A stretch of 64,000 nt of DNA from Coffea arabica (taxonomy: Eukaryota; Streptophyta; Magnoliopsida; Gentianales; Rubiaceae), in NCBI RefSeq assembly GCF_036785885.1, contig NC_092326.1:39704287-39768286 (forward strand). The letters are read 5' to 3'. The translations under genes were made by a program, and so were the position numbers. Shown piece after piece: positions 35,201 through 46,600 of the stretch (the first letter of the stretch is position 1; the number at the start of each line of letters is the position of its first letter). Under the pieces are notes generated by a model. The model saw only the letters and a program-made list of their open reading frames with translations, was not told the origin of the DNA and did no database searches.

Positions 35201-36010
35201 ATGTCATTTTCTTATTTGCTCAAAAGAAAAAAGCCCTTACTAAACTAAGTATTCTCTCACTCCAAAATCAACAACTACACTCCCAAAACTCATAGTGTGT
35301 GTCCTAAGCATGAATGTATTAAACTAGCCAAATGAAATAAACGGAGCCATTACTTTCATGAAACCATAGAAACTATAACAGTAACAACAATAAAACCAAG
35401 AAGTTACATTATAATTGAGTTTTCCGTTGCTAAAGAACTAAAAGTGAAGGATACCTTGTTTTTGAGACTCTGATTCATGAATAACCTGATCTGCCCAGTC
35501 AACAGCCATTATCCTTGTGAAAGCCAAATATCTTAACCATATTGGTCCCACCAGACCAATGATCAATGGGCTGACTTTGAACTTCTCAACCAAAGCCTTA
35601 CACTGCAACTGGATCAATATCTGATACCCCATCAAATACCTTGACCTTATCTCTGAATAATAGTCATCATAGCTTAAATTCTCGGGATATGACCCAAAAT
35701 CACTAGGCCCAGTAGGCCCAACTCCATCTCCTGCATCAGTATCGGCATCCACCACCAAGTCTTGAAGCAAATTTTGCTGGGATTGTGTTTGTTTAAATTG
35801 AGAAATGTCCTCGGCTGCAGCAGCAGTTGTGGGCTGGGAACGACGGGCAGTCTGACTGTAGATTTTGTTGCCAAAGAGGTCCTCGTCATCAACACCAGTG
35901 TCAACAATATCATCAGCTTGTGAGCTGCAGATGCTGCAATAATAGAAGCCATCGCCACCATCCTTGAAGCTAAAATTACCACATACGTGGCACTCCATTC
36001 TCGTTGTCAT
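32281..36010 (-). CDS. Pol I initiation factor TAF1B/Rrn7-like
   Basis: Homologue of TATA-binding-protein-associated factor RNA polymerase I subunit B (Arabidopsis MEE12 type), a TFIIB-like factor for rDNA transcription in the nucleolus; 685 aa predicted. Exons on the minus strand: 35455-36010, 33755-34570, 33523-33653, 32281-32835. The N terminus has a zinc ribbon with C7, C10, C25 and C28 (MECHVCGNFSF, YYCSIC). An acidic/Gln linker follows, then the cyclin-fold-like core (SYDDYYSEIRSRYLMGYQ, GPIWLRYLAFTRIMAVDWAD, exon 2). An Asp/Ser-rich segment and a C-terminal block with RRIEGAFVYAAHADYYILLR end the protein. The first ATG in the main frame is 36010; a second at 35998 would shorten it by four residues. 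A four-codon uORF ends one base before the ATG. Convergent with DCL2, divergent from PrfB. Confidence 0.87.
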
Positions 36011-36011
36011 T

Positions 36012-36023
36012 TTACAGATGCAT
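36012..36023 (-). promoter_or_regulatory. Minimal uORF before TAF1B ATG
   Basis: ATG-CAT-CTG-TAA on the minus strand (36023 to 36012) stops one base before the main ATG at 36010. If transcribed as inferred, scanning ribosomes meet this start first, so it could lower translation or favour the downstream ATG at 35998. Confidence 0.55.
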
Positions 36024-36050
36024 GCAGCCAATGGTAAGATAACTTAACCT

Positions 36051-36757
36051 CTGTGAAACAGCAAGACGTTAGAACCCATGTTGAAAGAAATGAATGCAAG
36101 GGGAAGACGAAAAATTATGGCAACTTAATGATACTGCTAGGTTTCAGTCTAGACCACTGCAATGCTATTACAAGTACAGTTTTCTCTCATTTTCTCTTTT
36201 AATTCTCTCCCATTTTCTTTTTCTTTTCAAAAAGCTTGTATTTTTATTTTTTTTGAGCTTTAGGATTTCTGTTATTGTCTTCTGAGTTATCTTCTTCCCT
36301 AAACAAAAAGAAAATATTGAAAGTACTTATCCGTAAAATAGAACATGGATAAGTCTAATAAGTTAGTAAACACGTTATCAAAGAGGAACACTCAAATTCA
36401 TTCAGTTAATTGTGTAAATGATTTAGCTACTACTTATCTCACCTACGGAATCAACCAAAAACCAAAAAAAGTACAAATCAAAGACTATATAACTTCAATA
36501 TATACACAAAGGCAGTATTAACAAGACATCGATTATACACGAATAACTGCAAGAAAAGCAGCCTCTCACAAACCCAAAAAAAAGAAAGAAATAAAAAAAG
36601 CGGGAAGAAAAAAATCACAGAACTTGAAGAAAAGCAATTATCCCAGCATTACAGCAGATTTAGGCATTTAAGGCATAAGCAACAGAAAACCGCCTGAATG
36701 TTTCAAGATTGCCTATTTATTCTCTTCCCATTTTTCCTTTTTTTAGGATCTTCTTAC
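36051..36757 (-). other. Probable 5'-UTR intron of TAF1B
   Basis: On the minus strand a donor (TTTTCAAG|GTAAGAAG at 36757) and an acceptor (TTTCACAG|AGG ending 36051) frame a T-rich stretch upstream of the ATG. This puts the 5' end of the transcript near 36.8-36.9 kb. Sites are seen; use is inferred. 36.9-38.0 kb is the shared upstream region of TAF1B and PrfB. Confidence 0.6.
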
Positions 36758-37450
36758 CTTGAAAATTAGTCAAGTTGTAATTTTGTAGCAACAAGAACGT
36801 CCACTGCAATCCCCTAAACGCCAACAGCTCCCCAACATTCTTATCTTTTAGGCGACAATAAACTTAAGAACTTATGTTTTGGTGGGATTTCTTTCCTGGG
36901 CTTTCGGAGGCGAGGGGCGTTGAAAATAATTTGGGCCAAAAAAAAAAAAGCAGCAGTAATGGCGATTCAAGGTGGAAGGCTGGTTTTCGAATTCTTAGAG
37001 GTTTTACAGCTTTCTGGGTTTTAGTCAACTGCCGGTTTCCTGTTTTGTTGTTGCCCCCTTTGCCCTTTACCCTCCATTTTCATTTTTCTCTCTTATTCTA
37101 ACAAAATTACATATTGCCCCCCTAATCTAATCTTCTCTCAGATTGCTATCTTCAGGACTTCAACTATCAGTTGCCTTGATTAGGTCCCCTATCTTTTTGT
37201 GTTTTTTTTTTCTTTGGCTAGGTGGTTATTTCATTCTTTATATCTATGTGAAGCTCTTTCAATATTCTTATTTATTCTTGCAAGAGGCATTCATCAATTT
37301 AAAGAGTTTGTTTAATGTTTATAGAAGGCTATCATGTTTATTGTATTATAAAGAAATGAGGCATAGATACCATCCTTATACATTAGCCACAATTATTTTA
37401 ATTTATAATACTTTTTATGAAAATTGTGATGAAGTAAAAATAAGTTCAAC

Positions 37451-37472
37451 ATGTGTGTGTGTGTGTGTGTGA
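37451..37472 (+). repeat. (GT)n microsatellite
   Basis: About ten GT units in the TAF1B/PrfB intergenic region. Confidence 0.9.
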
Positions 37473-37585
37473 GGGAGTCAAAATGAATTGATTTAACTTT
37501 GATTATCCATTGTCTTATAACCATAAGTAAGCGAGGCAGATGTAATTAATTTTTATTAATAATTGACGAATAATGCACAAAATTA

Positions 37586-37766
37586 GTGTGTTTGAATAGC
37601 AATTTTTTTCAATACTATTTTACTTATATCATAATTATAATTTTTAATTAACTTTTATCTTTCCAACAATTTTTTTACTTCGTATACATTACATCACAAA
37701 AAATATTATAATTCTTCTGTTCAAAAAATACTATTGTAATTTATCAAATAATCTCATATTCCAAAT
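37586..37766. mobile_element. Decayed MITE related to the one at 17294
   Basis: It starts gtgtgtttgaatagcaa and ends atttatcaaataatctcatattcc. It shares the order ttttatct, ca-acatta/catcacaaaaa, and ttattcca-like ends with 17294-17465. No target-site duplication is certain. Confidence 0.5.
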
Positions 37767-38037
37767 GATGGAGAGGCAACATGGGAATTTTTCAATTTGG
37801 GGTAAATTATATTTTCCCCTTCCTTTTAGCATTACGATATTCATTTTCTTGCCTCATTCTTAATCTTATTTCTATTTTCTTTTCTTCATATTTTTTTCTT
37901 ATTATTTTCTTAGATAACGTTTGCTCCTGTTCATCAAGAAGGATAAACGCTTCCCCTGTAGCTTGGAAAGCAATTTGCTGGGGCTGTTGCTTTTGGGAAT
38001 TTGCTGTCACTTCTCCCACTCCTCCTTGTGAGCGTAA

Positions 38038-41000
38038 ATGGAGGGAGTAATGCTGCAGAGCTTCATAATTCATCCAACAACACTGTCAGTTACGTCATTC
38101 AAGCCCACTAAGCTACTTCTATCACCAAGAAGATTACCATCAATATCTCTCACTTTTAACCAAGAAAGCCCCATTTTCTCCTTGCATCACCATCGTTATA
38201 CCCCTTTTCTATCCCCTCCTTCTTATACTACTTCTACTTATTGTCTATTATCCATTGGTTCCTCTGCCACTCACTCTCCTGCTTTTCTTTCTGGTAAGTA
38301 GTGAAGTAGTAACTTTTTTTCTTGTTGTTAGAGTATAAAGTTGCAAACTTTTTTGTAGCTTTTTGCGTATTTATTGTCGGGTTTTTTCTGTTCCTGCGAT
38401 TAACTCATGTTTTCTTGTTTGTTGGGTTTCTTCTGTTTTGGTATTTAATTTGATGGTAGCTCTGTTTTGTTCATTGATGTTCAAATTTTGCTTCCTTGCT
38501 AATTTGATTGCTGTGATTTTTGAATAATATTTTGCTTGCTTTTTGGTGGTGGTTTGTGTGTTCAAATGAAGGCAGTAAAGTCTTGCTTGCCGCACCTGAG
38601 GTGGGAGTTAGTACTGAAACAAGTGAATGGGCAATGCCAGGTAGGCTTTTTTCAACTTGGCACCATATATTTCCCTGATAATGCCTATTGATAACAATTT
38701 TTTTCTCAGAACTATTGATAGCAATTTAGATAATAATTATTTTGTGAACATTTGATGAATACAAAAATCATTCTTTCATGTTTTTAAGATTTCGGTGGTT
38801 GGCATCTAACTGAATTCTGAACATTTCTATAGGTTGTCTGGTTAGTGTCTCTTAGTAACAATCGAATTGAGGTTGCAATCATGTAATGTCTTTTAAAAAT
38901 CTTTTTTCCTGGTCTTCTATGAAGTTTGCAGTCATTGTGCAATGGCCTAATTTGGCAATGCGTGTGAAGGTTATGAGAATAGTTATCTTGTATGTCAACA
39001 TTTGGCATGAAAGAATTCTAAATTTTCATTAGATTCAAGAAAAATAATTCAAGCTAACCATGTTACTGTGATTGAGCAGTTACTAATGCTAAGGTAACTG
39101 TAGCACTTAAAAAACTGTGAATTGACATACTTGGTTATATCAGAGGATAGGTATTATATAGGGCATATTTGTGCCATTGAGTTAATGCTCAGTGGAAGTG
39201 AATTCATGAGTTATAACTGAGAGCTTGATTCTCAGACGGAACAGCTGATGAATCTCTTGGAGCTTATTTGAACATAATAAGGAGAAGAAATTGCTAAGAC
39301 CTGCGATAATCCTGTAGCTAGTTTCTGTGAGAGTATATCGGACTTTAACCAACTTATGGATGCTATAAGAATGCTTTGCATTCCCAGGACCCTAACCATA
39401 AGAATGGTATTTTTCATGCCAACAAGATGTTATGGGGTGTTCTACCACTTTCTCCTCATCGTGTGCTCATGATCTCATATTGAAGTATATAATGAAGAGA
39501 ATACATAGTGTACATGTCTAGTGCTTACTCTGTTTTAATAGCTCTGGTACTCTTAAAACAGATTTCTATACTCTGAGGAGGAATGTAGAGGTTACATCAG
39601 AGCGTGTAGAAGAAATTAGGGCTGCTGCTGGTCTTAAGCAACTAGAGGAAGATCTTGCAAAATTGGAGGATGCTGCCGTAGATAGCTCTCTTTGGGATGA
39701 TCGTGCTAAAGCTCAGGAAATACTTCAGGATCTGACAGATGTCAGAGACAGAATGAAGCTTCTCAATGACTTTAAAGCACGGGTGAGGCTTGTGTCTATT
39801 ATAACTGTGGAACTATTTTGTTCCATAATTTGCTTCAATTATGCCCTTTTTTTCTAATCGGACACAAGATCAACGAATAACAGCCCATATACTGATCAGC
39901 TGCTTGCAGAATTTCCTAAAGATATACTAGATAATATTTTTTCAGGCAGTAAGTTCAAAGAGATCTGACAAAGAGAGGTTCTCTGGGATTAAAGACACAA
40001 AAGAAAAGAAAAGAATGATGATAGAAGATCAATTTTTGCAGAATGTACACTTTGAGGCAGTATAACATCTTTCTTTTTCTTTCTAGCAAAAGTGGTAAAT
40101 TTTAGGAGAGAAGGTTGAATGCCCTAAATCTAGTTTCTTTACAAGTTTCATTAGTATTTCTGACTTTATTCTTTCAAAATTACTTGGTGACTCTAATTGA
40201 TGCGTGTTGATCATTGAGAAATAACAACTCTGGAAAGCTTAGGAGAATTCAGGACATTGTAATTTCATTGTTCATAAACCATGAGTTCATTGATTGTTCC
40301 TTTAGATGTGCTTCATGTCTACATTTTCCATGATATTGTTTTGTTGCTGAATATTTAATTGGTTTGCTCTAAACATCTGTTACTCTGAATTTGGGTGAAT
40401 GAATGTGGGCTAGTTTCAGAAATTACAAAGTACTCATGTGTTATAGGCTGAATGCAGATTGAAGATGCAGAAACAATAGTAAAGCTTACTGAGGAGATGG
40501 ACTCCATTGATACAGGCCTTCTGGAGGAGGCTGTTAGTATTATTAAGGACTTGAACAAGGCATTGGACCATTTTGAGTTTACACAACTTCTATCTGGCCC
40601 ATACGACAAAGAAGGTGCTGTTATTAATATTACAGCCGGTGCAGGGGGTACTGATGCACAGGTAATTTTAGTTCTAAATACTTTCCGGAGCTGATTTTCA
40701 GCATAGTTTCCTTTTATCTTCTGCCAAGGCTCATTTGCTTCTATTTGGGAAAACAGTTTTCAAAAATTGTTTTCTGCAAGCAGTTATACCGAATAAAGAC
40801 AATAGGATATGCATCTGGTCAAGTGGACTGTTGACTTAACTTATTTGAAGCCATTGCTAAAGTTAATCAAAATTCAAAGCATGTTTGTATATCTTTGTCC
40901 CTGAAACTTATTTATGATTAATTAGCTTATAAATTTGAGGCAAGTATATTTGATCAGAAGTTAGAAATACATATACAGCAAATTGAGTGGCTTGACACAA

Positions 41001-42819
41001 AATCTATTTAAATTTCCCTGCTAGTGATTTTCCAGCAATATGCACTATTGGTGTGTAATTCACATATTCTCAAATTTCAAATCATGCATCGGGAATCAGT
41101 ATCTTTGGCCACATCCTGATTCAAAGGATTCGAATTAACTACAAAATGTTGATAGTTTCCCACAAGCACTAACGTTAAGATTATCCATCTTTTTCTTCAC
41201 GCTTAAACTGCAAATGTTGGAGAGATGAAGATATCTAGCACCAACAACCACATTGCAAGAACTCTTCTTTTCTGTTATCTTCCTACTGGTTGCATTTTCT
41301 GTACACGATACTTTCCATGCATATGATATTGACCATCACCTTTCCAAGACACCCTCATGCACAATATAGGCTAATATGGGTATATTTTTGATGGTCAACT
41401 ATGTACTATTGTAGAGTTGGTATAATCTCTGTCTGATTTTCCTGTTTCATGTAAAATTCTTTTGATAAACTCCAGTGCAGGATTGGGCTGACATGCTTCT
41501 TAGGATGTATGTAAGATGGGCTGAGAAGCAAAAGTACAAAACAAAAGTGGTTGAGAAATCACTTGGAGATGAAGCTGGAATTAAATCGGCTACAATTGAA
41601 GTTGAAGGCCGATATGCCTACGGGTACTTGTCTGGGGAAAAAGGCACCCATCGCATTGTGAGACAGTCACCTTTTAATGCCAAAGGCCTTCGGCAGGTAA
41701 CCTTATAATTTTTTCCCTGTTTTATCTCCTTAATCTGTCTCACACACACATACACCCCACAGACTCGCACACGGTTTCCAGTATTTTAAATACAAAAACA
41801 AAGATGAATAGATACATTAAACTCTAAATTTCTTGTAGACAAGCTTCTCAGGTATTGAAGTCATGCCTCTTATACCTGAGTCAATGGATGTTGAAATACC
41901 AGAAGAAGACTTGGAAATCACTTTCTCCAGGGCTGGTGGGAAAGGAGGCCAGAATGTTAACAAGGTCGAAACTGCAGTTCGCATTACTCATATCCCCACT
42001 GGTGTAACTGTTCGTTGCACAGGTTTGTCTCACCAGCTGTTTTCCCTTCAAGTTTTGAAGTGTATCTTAAACATGCCTGAGCACAGAGGTTGATTTGAAC
42101 TCCCCTTTTTGTTTCATTGACTTCGATCTTTCTGTTTATATCAAGTAGGGACTCTTGTGTTGACATTATAATTAGTCACATGATCTCAGCTCCAACATAG
42201 GTCTTAGCTCAAGCATCAGCTAAGGCAGAGTCGCAGAATAGGTCTCCTAGATGAGTGCAGACCGTTTTTGAGTTCGTAGAATATGCCAGTGCTAGTAATT
42301 ACTAGATTGTAACTGCTATTAGTATTTCATGTTCCAAATTAAGTTGGCCGGACAACCCACCTAAACTTGTTCTTGAGCTATATTGCTAAGCTTTACAAGA
42401 TTCTCGAAGCTTGATGTAGTTTATTTCTTGATTATTTGCATCTTTTTGTTATTTATCCCTTTTTGACTAGTTGCATTGCAATTTTTCTCACGGACTGTAC
42501 ATGTTCTCACATTACAGAAGAGAGAACCCAGCTTGCAAACAAGATCAAGGCTCTAGGCCGGCTGAAAGCTAAACTGTTGGTGATAGCTGAGGAACAAAGG
42601 GCATCTGAGATCAAGCAAATTAGGGGGGATGCAGTGAAGGCTGAATGGGGTCAACAAATACGGAACTACGTATTCCATCCATACAAATTGGTAAAAGATG
42701 TGCGTACAGGATATGAAACCTCTGACATTACTTCTGTTATGGATGGGGAATTGGATCTCTTCATCAAATCTTACCTCAAGTACAAGTACAGCACATCGGT
42801 CTCGAATAATCAAGAGTAA
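38038..42819 (+). CDS. PrfB1: Plastid peptide chain release factor 2 (PrfB)
   Basis: Class I release factor for UGA (and UAA) stops in chloroplast translation, HCF109/AtPrfB1 type; 483 aa predicted. Exons: 38038-38293, 38572-38640, 39562-39782, 40458-40661, 41481-41696, 41839-42022, 42518-42819. Exon 1 is Ser/Thr/Pro-rich with few acidic residues, as in a transit peptide. A helical domain follows ([20 protein letters not shown]). The RF2-type stop-codon tripeptide SPF is at 313-315 and the peptidyl-hydrolase GGQ at 358-360 ([15 protein letters not shown]). The C-terminal block [18 protein letters not shown] is intact. No internal stop or programmed-frameshift site like that of bacterial prfB is seen. 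PrfB3, a paralogue without GGQ, is excluded. The start is the first ATG of the frame; a second ATG four codons on is possible. Confidence 0.95.
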
Positions 42820-43601
42820 TTCTTGAATGCATGATCAATTCGATAGTTGTATATGTTGTCTTTTAAGGTAAAGGAAACTTAAGGGTACTTAGTTGGCTAG
42901 AAAAACTTGCAATTACTATTTTGTAGCTAGTGAAAATATTATTGTGGTACAGCGTTATGCTCCCTAGCCTATCCTTAGATCAGCTGCCTGACTAGTTCCA
43001 TTAAACAACTTCTTGCTTATATTTTTGGATCCAAAAAGGGAAATCTACAGGATTAATTTAGCTGGCCAGGAACTCCTAGGTGGTTAATGTGCAAAACAAC
43101 GAGGCATCATGCAACAAAGCATGAATCTCCTTTGTCATCACTGAGTCCTGTACTTCATCCTTTCATCAATAGAATAAGTGTAGAGTTGCAGTTACACTTT
43201 TCATTTCGGCAGAGACGGCATTACATCCAGATTTGAGTACTTCTATTGTTATTCCCTTCAATCAGCTTACTTCAATACCATTTTCAACACTTGAAAGAGC
43301 TTACTTTATAGGTGATAAAAGAAGATAAACAAGCTCAGAGACTGAAAGATGGAATTTGGCAAAATTTCCTGTTACATTTCTCCACTACAAAGTATATTAA
43401 TGATTCTAAACCATTGTACAATAAGGCTTTAACTTTGAGAGAGAGAGAGAGAGAGAGAGAGAACAATGTGGGTTCATCATGTGGACAATATGGAAGTTTC
43501 AAAAAACAGAGCGCATGGCTTCTGGTGCTGCAGATGCAACCAGGCGATCCATGGTGGGGAAGACTTGTTTCTTTGATTCGTCAGTCTAAGCCTTCATTTG
43601 A
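42820..43601. other. Convergent 3' regions of PrfB (+) and SDR (-)
   Basis: No gene is seen. It contains a (GA)n run of about 13 units at 43436-43462, which lies in the likely 3' UTR of the SDR gene. An open frame on the plus strand at 43312-43689 is the complement of the SDR last exon plus UTR and is not a gene. Confidence 0.7.
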
Positions 43602-46600
43602 TTATTCCTTCTTTTTACCAAAAAGCAAAGCCAAAGAGTATGTATCACCCTGCTTTGCTGCAGCTTCTACCCGTCTTGCACCAACCTAGTGCCATTCACA
43701 CCATAAAAAGCAAATTTGAGATAGGACAAAAGTGCCAGTGAAAAATCGATATGCAAGTCTAAAACCTCAAATTAAAAGGACAACCATATACCATGCTACA
43801 AGTCTAAAATCCAATAACAATTAATGTTGGAACTTTCATCACCTTATTCTAGAGAAAAATTTAATGCAATATATGATCCTAGAATGTTTAATTGTACACA
43901 ATGCAAGATAGCATGAAAAACCAATGTTCTGGCAATGGTCAGTCAAGATAAATTAGACCACAAAGCTTTTCATAATGCTTTCCATGGACAACAACGTAAC
44001 TCTAAAAGATTTTCTGGGCAACTATGTGGCAACATCATATCTTGAAACCTCAAAAGATTAGTCACTCTTACTACCCTAAGATCAGTACATAATTGTGTGT
44101 TTAACGAAGGATCAGATGTCTGTATTACTTGTGAAATTCATCATCAACACTTTGTGCTTTGGCAATTTTTAAACTGAAAAACCAGTCTACTGCAATTCGG
44201 ACCTCAAATATGCAAATATTCTGCAATCAAGAGTAGAAGATACCTTATCCATAAGCCAAAATCCAATAGTGGGCACATACTGCACCAAATACATAACAGC
44301 AAGCACAGGCTGCAAAAGCAACTTAGAATTAGAATGCAATTCCTACTTTTTGTATAACAAGATTGCTAGAGATGGTAAATGACAACAAACCTAAACAAAA
44401 TGAAGAAAACTCCGGCTTAACAATGTTTCACCACAGAACCAAACTAATAGTATTACTGCATAAGCAATGCAAATTGATTTACAGGATTACCTGATATGAT
44501 ATCCAAGCTTCCTTTAAACCATGGCTTGCAGCAATAGTAGTCAGCTCAGCACACCTCTCTGATGACACACGTCGCTGATGGAGATGAAGTGAACATTAAA
44601 ACTGAACAGCATAAAAGGATAAAATGGTAATCTCTTACTTCTAAATATCTATAGACCACCAAACCAATTGGCTACAAACACATTCACAGTGCACAGCAAC
44701 CAATAACTTACTAAAGGTAAAATGAAAAAATATTTTATCAGTTATTGGAAAACTTGGAAATAAATGCACACAGATTCATGCAGCTCATGATGAAACTATA
44801 AGTACATCCAACATTGCAATGCTTCAACTCCACACAAACTTTCAATGTGACTGGCAACTAGAGTCTGTTGGATGGTCTGTAACTGAGGCATGAGAAGTAT
44901 GACAGATAGTTTAGACATTGCTCTATCAAGGTTACAGGTCAAAAAGGAAAGAAATTTGCATGCGCCTGAACACTTGTATTCAACTCTACCAATAAAATCA
45001 TAGAATGATCAATAGCTCCTCTGGTTTTTAACCAAAAAAGGCATCACAGTGATTCTAGAGATAGAAGGCAGGTGCATTGGGCTTGAAATAAGAGACATTT
45101 CAGTTATATAACAGCAGCAACAACAACAACAAATAAAGAGTGCCGGATAAATATCTGTCTGTCCTGGAACGGAGATACTCACCTCAGCAGGCAACTTTGT
45201 TGATGAGGTGCTTGCCTCTGGAGTACTTGATGTTTTTATGGGCCCTGGACAAACAACAGTGACCTTGATTCCTTTTCGATAAAGCTGAAAAAAGAGAAGA
45301 ATAATATGAATACAAACAAAGATGCTGAATGACAACATAAAAACTGAAGAGCAACACAAAGTACAAGAAGAAAAAGAATAAAACACGAGAAAGACCATGA
45401 AGATGCAGATGATGGAGAAGATGGTGCTGATGATTCCAGTAAGATAAGATGGAAATGGTAATTACCATAGATTCCCAATAGACTTCTCACACTATTGATA
45501 CAACTCATTTATAAATTGGAAATGCTATGAAATATGCTAAAGATGCATTCCCACAGACATCTTAAATAGCAAGCTGTCCAAGTAAATCAACACATAAATA
45601 CTGTCTAATGACATTTATAAACTTGAGATACTAAATTTTCTCTGTAGTTTAGTCATTTACTTCTTCCCAAAATTCCTTTGGATGTCCTTAGTCATTTTAG
45701 CCTTCCATTGTATTAGTAAGAATCTAAGGATGAAGTTTCTCTGGTGATTGTAATCAGTCTGAAAAACAATCACAAGTTAAACCTTATAGAATCCCTCAAC
45801 AATGACCAAGCAATATACGACAAAACCCAGTATCTCAGAAGCAGAAAGTCAGACTTAACCTCAATTGCAAAGAGCACTGGGTATTTGAAATAATAGAACT
45901 CAACATGGATTCTCTGTTTTGGAAGAAATATGACCATTTCTACTAATCAACATTTTTTAGTCAGTGCAGTGGCATAGAAAGAATCTAATTTCAAGTGAAG
46001 CATGTCTTAATCTTTAAAAAAATATAGAATATCAACTTTCAAGTCCTACCAAACGAATTTGTCATATGGAATATCTTTTAAATGTGAGCTCCTCACTCAA
46101 ATTTCTAGTTGAAATAAATGATTAAAAAAATCCAAAAAAACTGAAACATTATTTGTGTGTAATCAATGGAAGAAACTAAAATCACAAGAATACCAATTAT
46201 ACTACAAAGACATAATTACAAGTCAATATTGCTTGAGAATAGACTCATCTGTATGTGGATTAATACGTGATATAGACTTGTGTCCATTGACCTTCACTAA
46301 CTCTTTTGAGATAACATACAGAAAATTTAATAGTAAGCTGTTGTTGGTTCTGTTACTTTCAGATGCTATACCATTTATAATCAGATTAAACAGATTGTAT
46401 CATTAATAAACTTTCAAAATCTCAACCATTCAAATGTTTGATTTTAAGAGATATGTAGATTGCAAATTTTTCAGGAAAACATTAAGTTGCTCATATGATT
46501 CTGCTTCTTGAAATGAAAATAAAACATGATGCAGCTATTAACCTACTCCATCAATTTCAATGTGAATGAAAAGATTTGCAGAACAAGCTGGAGAAGAAAA

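Noticed and set aside
36024-36031. A longer TAF1B N terminus starting at 36031
   Set aside because: The codon there is TTG; the first ATG in the main frame is 36010.
40020-40080. A bacterial-type programmed frameshift in PrfB
   Set aside because: All exons join in one frame and no in-frame UGA precedes the helical domain; the AG-rich stretch is intronic.
43312-43689. 125-codon plus-strand frame
   Set aside because: It overlaps the last SDR exon on the other strand and runs through a GA microsatellite.
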